Source: Rhodococcus sp. SMB37
Lineage (GTDB): Bacteria; Actinomycetota; Actinomycetes; Mycobacteriales; Mycobacteriaceae
Direction: 5' to 3'
Assembly: GCF_004345605.1 (NCBI RefSeq)
Contig: NZ_SLVY01000013.1
Location: 1-64,000 of the forward strand
DNA length: 64,000 bases
Part shown: positions 7,979 through 15,752 of the stretch, piece after piece
Numbering within the stretch: position 1 is the first letter of the stretch
Layout: the number at the start of each line of letters is the position of its first letter
Translations under genes and position numbers: made by a program
Notes under the pieces: model-generated
Told to the model about the DNA's origin: nothing
Databases searched by the model: none
The model's input: only the letters and a program-made list of their open reading frames with translations

Positions 7979-8997
7979 CCCTTGTACCCCGTCGACTCGG
8001 CGAGTTCGGCGGCCGACTTCATGAGATCGGTGATGACCGGTCCGTACGACTGCAGCTTTACGTCGTCGCCGGCGCGCTGGAATCCCTGCTCGAGGACGAT
8101 GGCGAGCTTCCACTTGGCGAGGATGAGGTAGTAATCGATGTCGTCGACCTGACGGCCGGAGACCTCGGAGTAGTGGGCGAGCATCTGCGACCGGTTCGGC
8201 ATACCGCTCAGGTCGACGTAGCTGACTGCGCTTTCTCCGGGAGCGTCCATGTCCTCGGGCCAGTTCATGAGCATCCAGCCGAGGTCGAGCTTCGGATCGC
8301 CGACAGTGCCCATCTCCCAGTCGACGAGGGCCGCGAGCTTCGCGGGTCCACCGTGTTCGTACATCACGTTCGCGAACTGGTAGTCGCCGTGCATCAGGCC
8401 AGGGATGTAGTCGAGCGGGCGGTGATTCTGCAGCCACTTGGTGGCGATGTCCATGCCCTCGATCTCGCGGGCCTTGATCCGCTCGAAGAATCGGGTCCAG
8501 CGGTCGACCTGCCGATCGTGGAAACCGTCCGGCCGCCCGAGGCCCTCGAGGCCCTGCGCCTTCCAATCGACCTTGGACAGCAGACCGATGCCCTCTGCAA
8601 GCTGGTAGGCGAGACCGGCTCGTGCCTTGGGGTCGTTGTCGAACGGAGCGGGCCAGCCGTCCCGGTGGTCCATCGGGGACCAGCCGTCGACGAATCCCAT
8701 GAGGTAGAAGGCGCGGCCGAGCACCGAGGTGTCCTCGCATGCGGCGATCGCAGCGGTGTGGGGGACGTCGGTGCCGTCGAGGCCCTGGATGATCCGCCAC
8801 TCGCGCATGATTCCGCTGTCGCGGTCGGCGGGTGCGGCCGCGGGAGGGATCCGGATGACGCTCGTGAAGTCGTCGCGGACCAGCTTGTAGATCTCGTTCT
8901 GCGTGCCGCCGGAAAGATAGGTGGCTTCGAGCGGGGCGCCCTTACCGGGCAGTCCGCGCTCGTCCATCCACTCGGCGAGTCGTTTCGTGTCGATCAC
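7975..8997 (-). CDS. Aminoglycoside-phosphotransferase-like kinase (ACAD10/11 kinase type)
   Basis: 340 residues with a protein-kinase-like APH fold. The catalytic loop reads HGDYQFANVM (HGDxxxxN) and the metal-binding segment DWEMGTVGDPKLDLGW. In eukaryotic ACAD10/11 a domain of this type is fused to an acyl-CoA dehydrogenase, and in Pseudomonas LvaA it phosphorylates 4-hydroxyacyl-CoA so that the phosphate can be removed in a 4-hydroxy to 3-hydroxy rearrangement. Here it is encoded directly behind an ACAD10/11-like dehydrogenase with a GTGA overlap, so the same chemistry is likely (inference). Aminoglycoside resistance is unlikely. Confidence 0.85.
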   Translation of the reverse strand: MIDTKRLAEWMDERGLPGKGAPLEATYLSGGTQNEIYKLVRDDFTSVIRIPPAAAPADRDSGIMREWRIIQGLDGTDVPHTAAIAACEDTSVLGRAFYLMGFVDGWSPMDHRDGWPAPFDNDPKARAGLAYQLAEGIGLLSKVDWKAQGLEGLGRPDGFHDRQVDRWTRFFERIKAREIEGMDIATKWLQNHRPLDYIPGLMHGDYQFANVMYEHGGPAKLAALVDWEMGTVGDPKLDLGWMLMNWPEDMDAPGESAVSYVDLSGMPNRSQMLAHYSEVSGRQVDDIDYYLILAKWKLAIVLEQGFQRAGDDVKLQSYGPVITDLMKSAAELAESTGYKG

Positions 8998-10295
8998 AGG
9001 TTCCCCACTTCCAGTTCGAGGTATTCGGCGTACTTGGCACGGGCTTCGTCCTGCTTACGCGGAATCCACTCCGAGGGCCACAGGTCGTCGGTTGCGGTGT
9101 AGTCGCGCAAGACCTGCTTGGCGACGGTGGTCTTGTGGACCTCGGTAGGGCCGTCGGCCAGGCCCATCACGGCCGCGCCGTGGATCATCCGGAAGAACGG
9201 CATCTCGTTGGTGACGCCGAGCGCTCCGTGTACCTGCATTGCCCGCCAGGCGATGTCGTGCAGCACGGTCGGCATCACGATCTTCGCCGTCGCGATGTCC
9301 TTACGGAGCTTCTTGTAGTCGTTGTATTTGTCGATCTTCCAGGCGGTATGCAGCACGAACAGACGGAACTGTGTCAGCTGCGCGTAGGAGTCGGCGATAT
9401 AGCCTTGGACGGTCTGCTTGTCGGCGAGGCGGCTGCCGGCGGTTTCACGGCTCAGCGCGCGCTCGCACATCGTGTCGAGAGCTTTCTGGGCGAGGCCGAT
9501 GGTGCGCATCGCGTGGTGGATGCGGCCGCCGCCGAGGCGGGTCTGGGCGACGGCGAACGCCTGGCCTTCGCCACCGAGGAGTGCGTCGGCGGGTACTCGC
9601 ACGTCCTCGTAGTGGATGAGCGCGTGGCTACCGCCGTTCATCGGTTCGCCGTACAGACCGACGTTTCGCACGATGTTGATGCCCGGGGTGTCGGCGGGCA
9701 CGAGGAACATCGACATGCCCTTGTGCACCGGTACCTCGGTGTCGGTCACGGCCATCACGATCAGGAACGAGGCGGTCTTGGCGTTGGAGGAGAAGTACTT
9801 CCAGCCGTTGATGACCCAGTCGTCGCCGTCCTTGACCGCCTGGGTGCGGAACTGCGCGACGTCGGCGCCGCCCTGTGGTTCGGTCATCGAGTAGGTGGAG
9901 AAGAGTTCGCCGTCGAGCAGCGGTTGCAAGTACCTCTTCTTCTGCTCGGGAGTGCCGTAGTGCGCGATGATCTCGGCGTTGCCGGTATCGGGTGCCTGGC
10001 ACCCGAAGACGATCGGTGCCCAAGACGAGCGTCCGAGGATCTCGTTGAGCAGTGCGAGTTTGAGCTGTCCGTAGCCCTGCCCGCCGAGTTCCGGGCCGAG
10101 GTGTGTGGCCCACAGGCCTTGTTCACGAACCCGCTGCTTGAGCGGATCGATGGCCTTGCGCCGAAGTCCGTCGAGGGGTACGAACTGTTCGTGCTCCCAC
10201 ACCAGGTCCAGGGGCTCGACCTCGTCGCGCACGAAGGCGTCGGCCCAGTCCAGTTTCTCCTGGTATTCGGGGTCGGTTTCGAAGTCCCACGCCAT
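8994..10295 (-). CDS. Acyl-CoA dehydrogenase, ACAD10/11-like
   Basis: 433 residues, longer than ordinary ACADs. Motifs: THLGPELGGQGYG near residue 64, YSMTEPQGGADVAQF near 138, and a C-terminal GLADGPTEVHKTTVAK. In ordinary ACADs this last segment is YEGT; the DGPTE form is characteristic of the ACAD10/11 group. First gene of a four-gene minus-strand operon whose next gene is the kinase that accompanies this ACAD group. The ATG at 10295 follows GAGAGGAGCC. The divergent VOC gene shares its promoter region and an operator at 10340. Confidence 0.9.
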   Translation of the reverse strand: MAWDFETDPEYQEKLDWADAFVRDEVEPLDLVWEHEQFVPLDGLRRKAIDPLKQRVREQGLWATHLGPELGGQGYGQLKLALLNEILGRSSWAPIVFGCQAPDTGNAEIIAHYGTPEQKKRYLQPLLDGELFSTYSMTEPQGGADVAQFRTQAVKDGDDWVINGWKYFSSNAKTASFLIVMAVTDTEVPVHKGMSMFLVPADTPGINIVRNVGLYGEPMNGGSHALIHYEDVRVPADALLGGEGQAFAVAQTRLGGGRIHHAMRTIGLAQKALDTMCERALSRETAGSRLADKQTVQGYIADSYAQLTQFRLFVLHTAWKIDKYNDYKKLRKDIATAKIVMPTVLHDIAWRAMQVHGALGVTNEMPFFRMIHGAAVMGLADGPTEVHKTTVAKQVLRDYTATDDLWPSEWIPRKQDEARAKYAEYLELEVGNL

Positions 10296-10339
10296 TGCCT
10301 GGCTCCTCTCTGATCCAAAGAATATTAATTCCGTCTTTC

Positions 10340-10354
10340 CAGAATGCTATTCTT
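10340..10354. promoter_or_regulatory. Operator palindrome, GAGAAT family (site B)
   Basis: CAGAATGCTATTCTT contains AGAAT-gct-ATTCT, 11 of 14 positions matching GAGAATA-N-TATTCTC. It lies between the divergent ACAD operon (start 10295) and the VOC-SDR unit (start 10402), so it could control both. A degenerate second copy, AGAATATTAATTCC, lies at about 10319-10332. Confidence 0.55.
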
Positions 10355-10401
10355 ACACGACTGAAGACGGTTTGGAACAGTCCGCTACGAAAGGCACCGA
10401 G

Positions 10402-10845
10402 TTGAAAGCCGAAGACCTTTTCCACATGGGCGTCGTGACCGACGACCTGGCCGCGACCAAGGCGGAGTTCTCGCAGCTCTTCGGATACGAATGGGGGCCG
10501 GAGGTGGGCGGTGAGGTTGCCGTGAGGCTCCCCACGGGCGATCAAGTTGTCGACCTGTTGTGCGCGTTCTCGATCACCGAACCGCGCATCGAACTCGTCC
10601 GGAGTGCAGCCGCGCCCCTGTGGGAGTCGGTCCCCGGAATCCACCACCTCGGCTACTGGTCCGACGACGTCGACGCGGATCGCGACGAGTTCGCCGGCCA
10701 GGGCTACAGCACGGAAGCGACCCGCCGAGCGCCCGACGGCAGCCTCTTCTTCGCCTTCATGCGCAGCCCATCGGGGCTCCTCCTCGAATTCGTCACCCGG
10801 GTGGCGGAACCCGGCATGTCGCAGTGCTGGGCGGCGTCGCGCTAG
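10402..10845 (+). CDS. VOC (glyoxalase/extradiol-like) family protein
   Basis: 147 residues with two beta-alpha-beta-beta-beta modules. Likely metal ligands are the His in LFHMGVVTDD at the N-terminus, His in GIHHLGYW mid-protein and Glu in LLLEFV near the end. The start is taken as TTG 10402, since GAAAGG lies 7 bases upstream and the similarity begins there; no ATG fits. It shares a divergent promoter and operator with the ACAD10/11-like operon and is followed by an SDR. Family members include epimerases, lyases and dioxygenases; the reaction here is not known. Confidence 0.78.
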   Translation: MKAEDLFHMGVVTDDLAATKAEFSQLFGYEWGPEVGGEVAVRLPTGDQVVDLLCAFSITEPRIELVRSAAAPLWESVPGIHHLGYWSDDVDADRDEFAGQGYSTEATRRAPDGSLFFAFMRSPSGLLLEFVTRVAEPGMSQCWAASR

Positions 10846-10858
10846 GCATATTGCAGGG

Positions 10859-10916
10859 TCGGCACAGCGGAAACCTGCCGGATCGGCACATCAAAGCTTG
10901 CAGGTCGGCACATCAA
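10859..10916 (+). repeat. Three direct repeats of TCGGCACA(TCAA)
   Basis: TCGGCACA starts at 10859, 10883 and 10905, and the last two copies extend to TCGGCACATCAA. Spacing is 24 and 22 bases, about two helical turns, so the copies face the same side of the DNA. They sit just after the VOC stop and 21 bases before the SDR start at 10937. This suggests multiple binding sites for one protein. Confidence 0.5.
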
Positions 10917-10936
10917 CCAGGCGAACAGGGGAAAGT

Positions 10937-11773
10937 ATGGGCAACGTAGGGATCGTGACCGGCGGCGGACGCGGCATGGGGTTTTCATGCGCGGAGCGGG
11001 TGGTCGGCACGGTCGACACACTGCTGCTCGTCGACATCGATGAAGCCTCCGCGAAGGAGGCGGCATCGCAGTTGTCGTCGGAGCGGACGGTGGTGGAGCC
11101 GTTCGTCGCCGATGTCGGTGACGCCGCGGCGCTCGGTCGGCTCGCCGATCGCGCGGCCGAGCTCGGGACGCTACGTTCCGTCGCTCATGCTGCGGGTATC
11201 TCGCCGACGATGGCCGATTGGCGGAAGATCGTGTCGGTCGATCTCGTCGGCACCGCGCTGCTGGCGGAGGCGCTCCGTCCACTCGCCACCGCAGGCACTG
11301 CAATGGTCTATTTCGCCTCCATGGCGCCGTTGATCGGGCGAATGGATCCGGAGCCGGAACTGGGTGCGGTCCTGGATGATCCGCTCGACGGGGAGCTCCT
11401 CGACAAGCTCCGTGAGATCGTCGGTGAATCGATCGAGCAACCGGGTATCGCCTACTCGTGGGCGAAGCACGGGGTGCAGCGATTCGCGCGTGCGGAGGCT
11501 GTCCGCCTCGGTGCTGCAGGGGCGCGGGCGAACTCCGTGTCGCCGGGACTGATCGATACTCCGCAGGGGCGTCAGGAGGCGGCGAGCAATCCGCGTATCG
11601 CCGACATGCAACGCGCGACGCCACTCGGACGACTCGGGCAGGCCGACGAACTCGCAACGGTCGTGGCGTTCCTGCTGTCAAACGACGCGAGCTTCGTCAA
11701 CGGCATCGACGTTCTCGTCGACGGCGGTGTCATGGCAGCAATTACTGCCCAACGCGAAAAGTCCGCGACATGA
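10937..11773 (+). CDS. Short-chain dehydrogenase/reductase (SDR)
   Basis: 278 residues, classical SDR. The cofactor motif is TGGGRGMG at the N-terminus and the active site is YSWAK, with a Ser in FASMAPL about 50 residues earlier. An acidic residue after the second strand (LLVDIDE) favours NAD(H). The C-terminal half has PGLIDTPQG and VDGGVM, normal for the family. ATG 10937 follows AGGGGAAAGT. The layout resembles 3-alpha-hydroxysteroid dehydrogenase-like SDRs, but substrate is not determined. Its stop overlaps the start of the broken luciferase-like gene by 4 bases. Confidence 0.85.
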   Translation: MGNVGIVTGGGRGMGFSCAERVVGTVDTLLLVDIDEASAKEAASQLSSERTVVEPFVADVGDAAALGRLADRAAELGTLRSVAHAAGISPTMADWRKIVSVDLVGTALLAEALRPLATAGTAMVYFASMAPLIGRMDPEPELGAVLDDPLDGELLDKLREIVGESIEQPGIAYSWAKHGVQRFARAEAVRLGAAGARANSVSPGLIDTPQGRQEAASNPRIADMQRATPLGRLGQADELATVVAFLLSNDASFVNGIDVLVDGGVMAAITAQREKSAT

Positions 11774-12233
11774 CCGACTCCATGGGAGTCGGGCTGCACT
11801 ACGGCGGAGCCGATACGTCGATGCCGCTGGTCGACCTCGCGCGTGCCGCGGAGGCTCGCGGGTTCGAATCACTGTTCGTGCCGGAGCATTCACGTATTCC
11901 GAGTGTCGCGAAACACCCTTCCCCGGTGGCGGAGTCCTACCCGACGGCTGCTTCCGTCTGTGGGACCCGCTCGTGAGCTTGTCGTTCGTCGCCGCGGCGA
12001 CCGGCCTGACCGTCGGAGCCTGCACGGCACTTCCCGGTGGGCACGACCCGATTTCCTACGCAAAGGCTGTGTCCACGCTCGATGTCATGTCGGGTGGTCG
12101 TCTCGTGCTGGGCGTCGGATTCGGGTGGAACAACGACGAGTTCGAAGATCACGGGTTCGATGCTCGCGACAAGTACGCGGTGGTCGAGGAGAAGATCGCG
12201 CTGATGAAGAACGAGATCGTGGCCTACTCGTAG
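11770..12233 (+). pseudogene. Luciferase-like (LLM, F420-type) monooxygenase, frameshifted and truncated
   Basis: The reading frame from ATG 11770 gives a normal LLM N-terminus (DLARAAEARGFESLFVPEHSR) and then runs out near 11976. The continuation, RETPFPGGGVLPDG, then LWDPLVSL, then LDVMSGGRLVLGVGFGWN, lies in another frame. The two parts join if one base has been lost near 11905-11915. The second frame stops at 12233, about 140 residues short of the family length of about 280, against the end of the TetR gene. Both lesions together make a relic. It overlaps the SDR stop by 4 bases, so it was once part of that operon. Confidence 0.8.
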
Positions 12234-12925
12234 GACCTCGGACGGTCCGTCTCCGGGCGCAGGCTGCGCAGGAACAGGGTGACCGCTGCACGGGTGTGCT
12301 CGTCGGGATTTTCGCGGATGATCCCGAACGATGCGAGGCGCGCCGGTGCGCCGGCCGCCATGCCGAGGAACAGTTCGGCGAGGGCATCTGGGTCGTCGGC
12401 CACGATGGAGCCGGTGGCCGCGTGCCGGCGAAGGAGTTCGGCGACCTGTCTCGTGCGCGGCCAGTACCCGGAACCGAGTGCCTTGCGGGCGATATCGGGG
12501 TAGCGGGACGCGTAGGCGACCGCTACCTGCTGGAGTTTGATCATCGACGGATCGAGGGCGCGCCGGACTGCGGTGCCGGCGATCGCGGTCAGAGCCTTCT
12601 CGAGGTCGTCGAAATCAGGTAGCTCGGGTTCGGGCCAGGGCCAGTCGCTGCGCGACATGGCCCACCCGAGTACTGACCGGAAGACGTCTTCCTTGGTGGG
12701 GAAGCGTGCGTACAGGGACGGTTTCGTGGTTCCGGCCGCGGCGGCGATGGCGTTCATCGTCGTGCCCTCGTAACCGTTTTCGAGGAACAGTCGGAGTGCT
12801 GACTCGCGAACGGCTTCGTCGAGTTTGCCCGCTTCCTCCCTGGTCGGTCGGCCGCCGCGGCGCCGACCGATGCTGTCGGTGTGTGGCACATCGTTCACCG
12901 GTGTCATAGGTGACGAGTGTGCCAA
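12224..12925 (-). CDS. TetR/AcrR-family transcriptional regulator
   Basis: 233 residues. After a hydrophilic N-terminal arm, the helix-turn-helix lies around residues 57-80 (MNAIAAAAGTTKPSLYARF). The C-terminal half resembles the TetR_C group with AELFLGMAAGAPARL. The start is probably TTG 12925, with AGAGG 9 bases upstream, although ATG 12907 is possible. It is divergent from the LuxE-LuxC operon, and the 118 bases between hold three related boxes. Repression of that operon and of itself is the natural inference. Confidence 0.87.
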   Translation of the reverse strand: MAHSSPMTPVNDVPHTDSIGRRRGGRPTREEAGKLDEAVRESALRLFLENGYEGTTMNAIAAAAGTTKPSLYARFPTKEDVFRSVLGWAMSRSDWPWPEPELPDFDDLEKALTAIAGTAVRRALDPSMIKLQQVAVAYASRYPDIARKALGSGYWPRTRQVAELLRRHAATGSIVADDPDALAELFLGMAAGAPARLASFGIIRENPDEHTRAAVTLFLRSLRPETDRPRSYE

Positions 12926-12961
12926 ACAAAATTGCCTCTGGACATAAAACTTTCCCGATGA

Positions 12962-13005
12962 GTATGGTTATCCGTATTCGCTAACTATACCCACAAGTCT
13001 AGTTA
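12962..13005. promoter_or_regulatory. Operator boxes between TetR and LuxE-like genes
   Basis: GTATGGTTA (12962-12970) is an inverted match, 8 of 9, to TAACTATAC (12982-12990). TAACTA within that box is also an exact inverted repeat of TAGTTA (13000-13005), spacer 12. The three boxes form two overlapping operators in a locally A+T-rich divergent promoter. Confidence 0.6.
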
Positions 13006-13043
13006 TCTCGGATCTTCCGAAAACTCAACGGCCGGAGGGCACA

Positions 13044-14342
13044 GTGACAGAAGCGACGATGCAGAAAGACGTCATCGGGACGCTGAACGCGTACTTCCAG
13101 GAACGGCGGGAACAGGTCCCCGTTCTGACTCAGCGTGCGAACGATCAGGGCATCACCGAAATCAGTTCCCGCGAGGACATCGTTCCTCTGCTCTTCCCCC
13201 ACACAACCTACAAGAGTTACCCGGAATCGCTGATCGCCAAGGGTAAGTGGGAACAGATGAACCGGTGGCTCGGTTCCCTTTCCACGCGCCGGCTCGATGA
13301 CGTCGACGTCTCCGGTGTCACCGATGTGGATGGTTGGATCGCCGCGCTCGAGAAGGCCGGCCACATGGTGTCGAGTTCGAGCGGAACCAGTGGAAAGGGC
13401 TCGTTCCTCAACAAGTCCATCCGCGACTTCGAGGTCAACAAGCAGAACCTGCTCGACTGCTTCGACTCGCTGGGGATGCCGCCCGAAAAGGCATGGCACG
13501 TCATCCCCGTCGGACCCGACACCGGACAGACCCAGCACGCAGCCGTGCGCGATCTGATCATCAAGTCGTTCTCCAGGTCCGATGCGCTCCCGCTCTTCGA
13601 CGGGCCCGCGCCGGAAGGGTTCCATCGCTACCTGTCCCGGTTGTCGGCGGTGCGTCGCGCCATGGCCGACGGAACTGCCGCTCCTGACGACATCGCGTCG
13701 TTCGAGGCGGAAGCCGCCGAACGTGCGGCGCTCCAGGAACAGAAGCTGAACCACTACGCCGACCAGATCCTCGCGCGTCGCGATGAGAACATCCTGTTCA
13801 GCTCGCAGTTCCCGCAGCTGTACCGCCTCGTCGAAGTCCTCCGCGAGCGCGGTGTCAAGGACGGCGACATCACCGGCATCAACGGTTTGACCAGCGGTGG
13901 CGGACTCAAGGGCACGAACCTGCCCGACGATTACCAGGAACAGATCTACCGGATGCTCAACATCGCTCCGGAACGCTTCCTGCACTACTACTCCATGCAG
14001 GAACTCAACAACCGCATGTTCAAGTGCCCGGAAGAGGGCCGCTACCACGTACCGGACGCAATTGTGCTCCTGGTCCTGAACAAGGACGGCGACGCGCTTG
14101 CCGAAGCGTCGGGAAACCTCGTCGAAGGCCGGGCAGCATTCGTCGACACCACCGTCGACGGTCGCTGGGGCGGCACGATCTCCGGTGACAAGATCACGGT
14201 CGACCTCGGCCGGTGCCCGTGCGGACGTGACGGCGAGACCGTGATGCCGAACATCGTGCGGTACTCCGACCTCGGAGACGACGACAAGATCACCTGTGCC
14301 GGAACCATGGACGCATACGTCCGCGGAATCGTGGGGGAGTAG
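13044..14342 (+). CDS. LuxE-like acyl-protein synthetase (ANL-type adenylating enzyme)
   Basis: 432 residues. The adenylation loop SSSSGTSGKGSF lies at about 110-121, and a C-terminal Cys cluster, GRCPCGRDGE (about 389-398), resembles the C-terminal region of phenylacetate-CoA ligases and LuxE. LuxE activates a fatty acid as acyl-AMP and hands the acyl group to the reductase LuxC. Here the next gene, 6 bases on, is LuxC-like, so the pair should form a carboxylic acid reductase complex yielding an aldehyde. No luxA/luxB genes are present, so light production is not implied. The GTG 13044 start follows GGAGGG by 4-5 bases. Confidence 0.82.
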   Translation: MTEATMQKDVIGTLNAYFQERREQVPVLTQRANDQGITEISSREDIVPLLFPHTTYKSYPESLIAKGKWEQMNRWLGSLSTRRLDDVDVSGVTDVDGWIAALEKAGHMVSSSSGTSGKGSFLNKSIRDFEVNKQNLLDCFDSLGMPPEKAWHVIPVGPDTGQTQHAAVRDLIIKSFSRSDALPLFDGPAPEGFHRYLSRLSAVRRAMADGTAAPDDIASFEAEAAERAALQEQKLNHYADQILARRDENILFSSQFPQLYRLVEVLRERGVKDGDITGINGLTSGGGLKGTNLPDDYQEQIYRMLNIAPERFLHYYSMQELNNRMFKCPEEGRYHVPDAIVLLVLNKDGDALAEASGNLVEGRAAFVDTTVDGRWGGTISGDKITVDLGRCPCGRDGETVMPNIVRYSDLGDDDKITCAGTMDAYVRGIVGE

Positions 14343-14348
14343 AACGCC

Positions 14349-15752
14349 ATGACCGCAACTGCACCCGCGCGCACCAAGATCCGGGTCCCGCATTTCGTCC
14401 GAGGCAAACTCGTCTGGGGCGAGGACAACGAATATCTCTCCCGCGACTTCGGCGTTCCCTTCGTCACCCCCAAGATCGAATACAACGAACTGTTCGTCCC
14501 GCGGACCGAGCCCGGGCCCGCGTTCGACGTGCCGATCACGGAGATCATCGATTTCCTCGTCGAGACCGCCGGACAGCTCACCCTGGAGAAGAACCCCTAC
14601 CTCCAGGAATCGCTCGAAATGACATTGCAGGTCAGCGCACTGCCCAGGCGGATCATCGAGAACACCTTCCAGCGGCCGGGCCAGTTCCTGACCAGGAAGT
14701 CCCTCGAGTACCGGCTCGAACGTACTTTCGGCAGCATCGACGTCCTGGACGGATGGGTCGAGAACACCGACCCCAACGGCAGTGTCAGCAAGATCCGCGC
14801 ATTTCCCCCGCGACTCGTCCACATGCTCGCGGGGAACTCGCCCAGCGCGGCCATGACGTCGATCGCCGACGCGGCTCTTCTCAAGGCCGTCAACGTGTTC
14901 AAGATGCCGTCGGCCGACCCGTTCACCACCGTGGCCGTGCTGCGGACGATGGCCGACATCGGACCCGACCACCCCGTCCTGAAGTCGATCTCCGCGGTCT
15001 ACTGGCGTGGCGGCGACGAGTCGGTCGAAAGTGTGCTCTACCGCTCGCAGTACTTCGACAAGCTTGTAGCGTGGGGTGGCGGCCCCGCGATCGAGAACGC
15101 GGCGAAGTACGCGGGGCCGGGATTCGGCCTGATCTCGTTCGATCCGAAGGTCTCGATGGCGATCGTCGGACGCGAGGCATTCGAATCGGAGGAGACGCTG
15201 CGGGAAGTTGCCGAACTCGCAGCGGCCGACGCGACGATCTTCAACCAGGATGCCTGTCTCGCGGCGCGACACATCTGCGTCGAAGGGGACGTCGAACAGG
15301 TCGACCGCTTCTGCGCTCTGCTGCACGAGCGTCTCGGCGTGGACCGCGATTTCGCGTCCGCGGTGGGACCGAAGCCCGACTCCGAGATCCGCGAGGCCGT
15401 CGAAGGTATGCGGTACCTCGAACCCGATTATCGCGTGTGGGGCACATTCGACGGTTCCGGACTCGTGGTCCGCTCTCCCGAGATGGTCGACTTCCACCCC
15501 AATTTCAAGACCGTCAACGTCATTCCGATCGCGAATCTGCGCGACGCCGCGTCCTACGCGACGGTGGCAACTCAGACGGTCGGTGTGTACCCGAGCCACC
15601 GCAAGGCCGAGATCCGTGATCACCTCGCGACCGCGGGCGTGCAGCGGATCGTCAAGCTCGGCGGCGCATTGCGCGGCAGCATGGGCGGCCCACACGACGG
15701 CATGTACCCACTGCACCGCATGGTGAACTGGGTGGTGGACGACGATGCCTGA
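14349..15752 (+). CDS. LuxC-like acyl-CoA/acyl-protein reductase
   Basis: 467 residues, the usual length of LuxC. The aldehyde-dehydrogenase-like catalytic Cys is probably Cys303 in FNQDACLAARH, and the C-terminal part has VKLGGALRGSMGGPHDGMYPL, a LuxC signature. LuxC reduces an acyl-enzyme to aldehyde with NADPH, taking acyl groups from LuxE or from acyl-CoA. The aldo/keto reductase and the aldehyde dehydrogenase encoded next could take the aldehyde onward to alcohol or acid. The reverse direction, aldehyde to acyl-CoA, cannot be ruled out. Confidence 0.85.
   Translation: MTATAPARTKIRVPHFVRGKLVWGEDNEYLSRDFGVPFVTPKIEYNELFVPRTEPGPAFDVPITEIIDFLVETAGQLTLEKNPYLQESLEMTLQVSALPRRIIENTFQRPGQFLTRKSLEYRLERTFGSIDVLDGWVENTDPNGSVSKIRAFPPRLVHMLAGNSPSAAMTSIADAALLKAVNVFKMPSADPFTTVAVLRTMADIGPDHPVLKSISAVYWRGGDESVESVLYRSQYFDKLVAWGGGPAIENAAKYAGPGFGLISFDPKVSMAIVGREAFESEETLREVAELAAADATIFNQDACLAARHICVEGDVEQVDRFCALLHERLGVDRDFASAVGPKPDSEIREAVEGMRYLEPDYRVWGTFDGSGLVVRSPEMVDFHPNFKTVNVIPIANLRDAASYATVATQTVGVYPSHRKAEIRDHLATAGVQRIVKLGGALRGSMGGPHDGMYPLHRMVNWVVDDDA

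Noticed and set aside
7199-8800. A 533-residue fused protein ending in the enoyl-CoA hydratase
   Set aside because: The N-terminal part is an out-of-frame reading of the kinase gene. The hydratase starts at ATG 7978 with a 4-base overlap.
7975-8997. Aminoglycoside resistance gene
   Set aside because: It has the APH fold, but its closest layout is the ACAD10/11-type kinase, and it lies in a fatty-acid-type operon.
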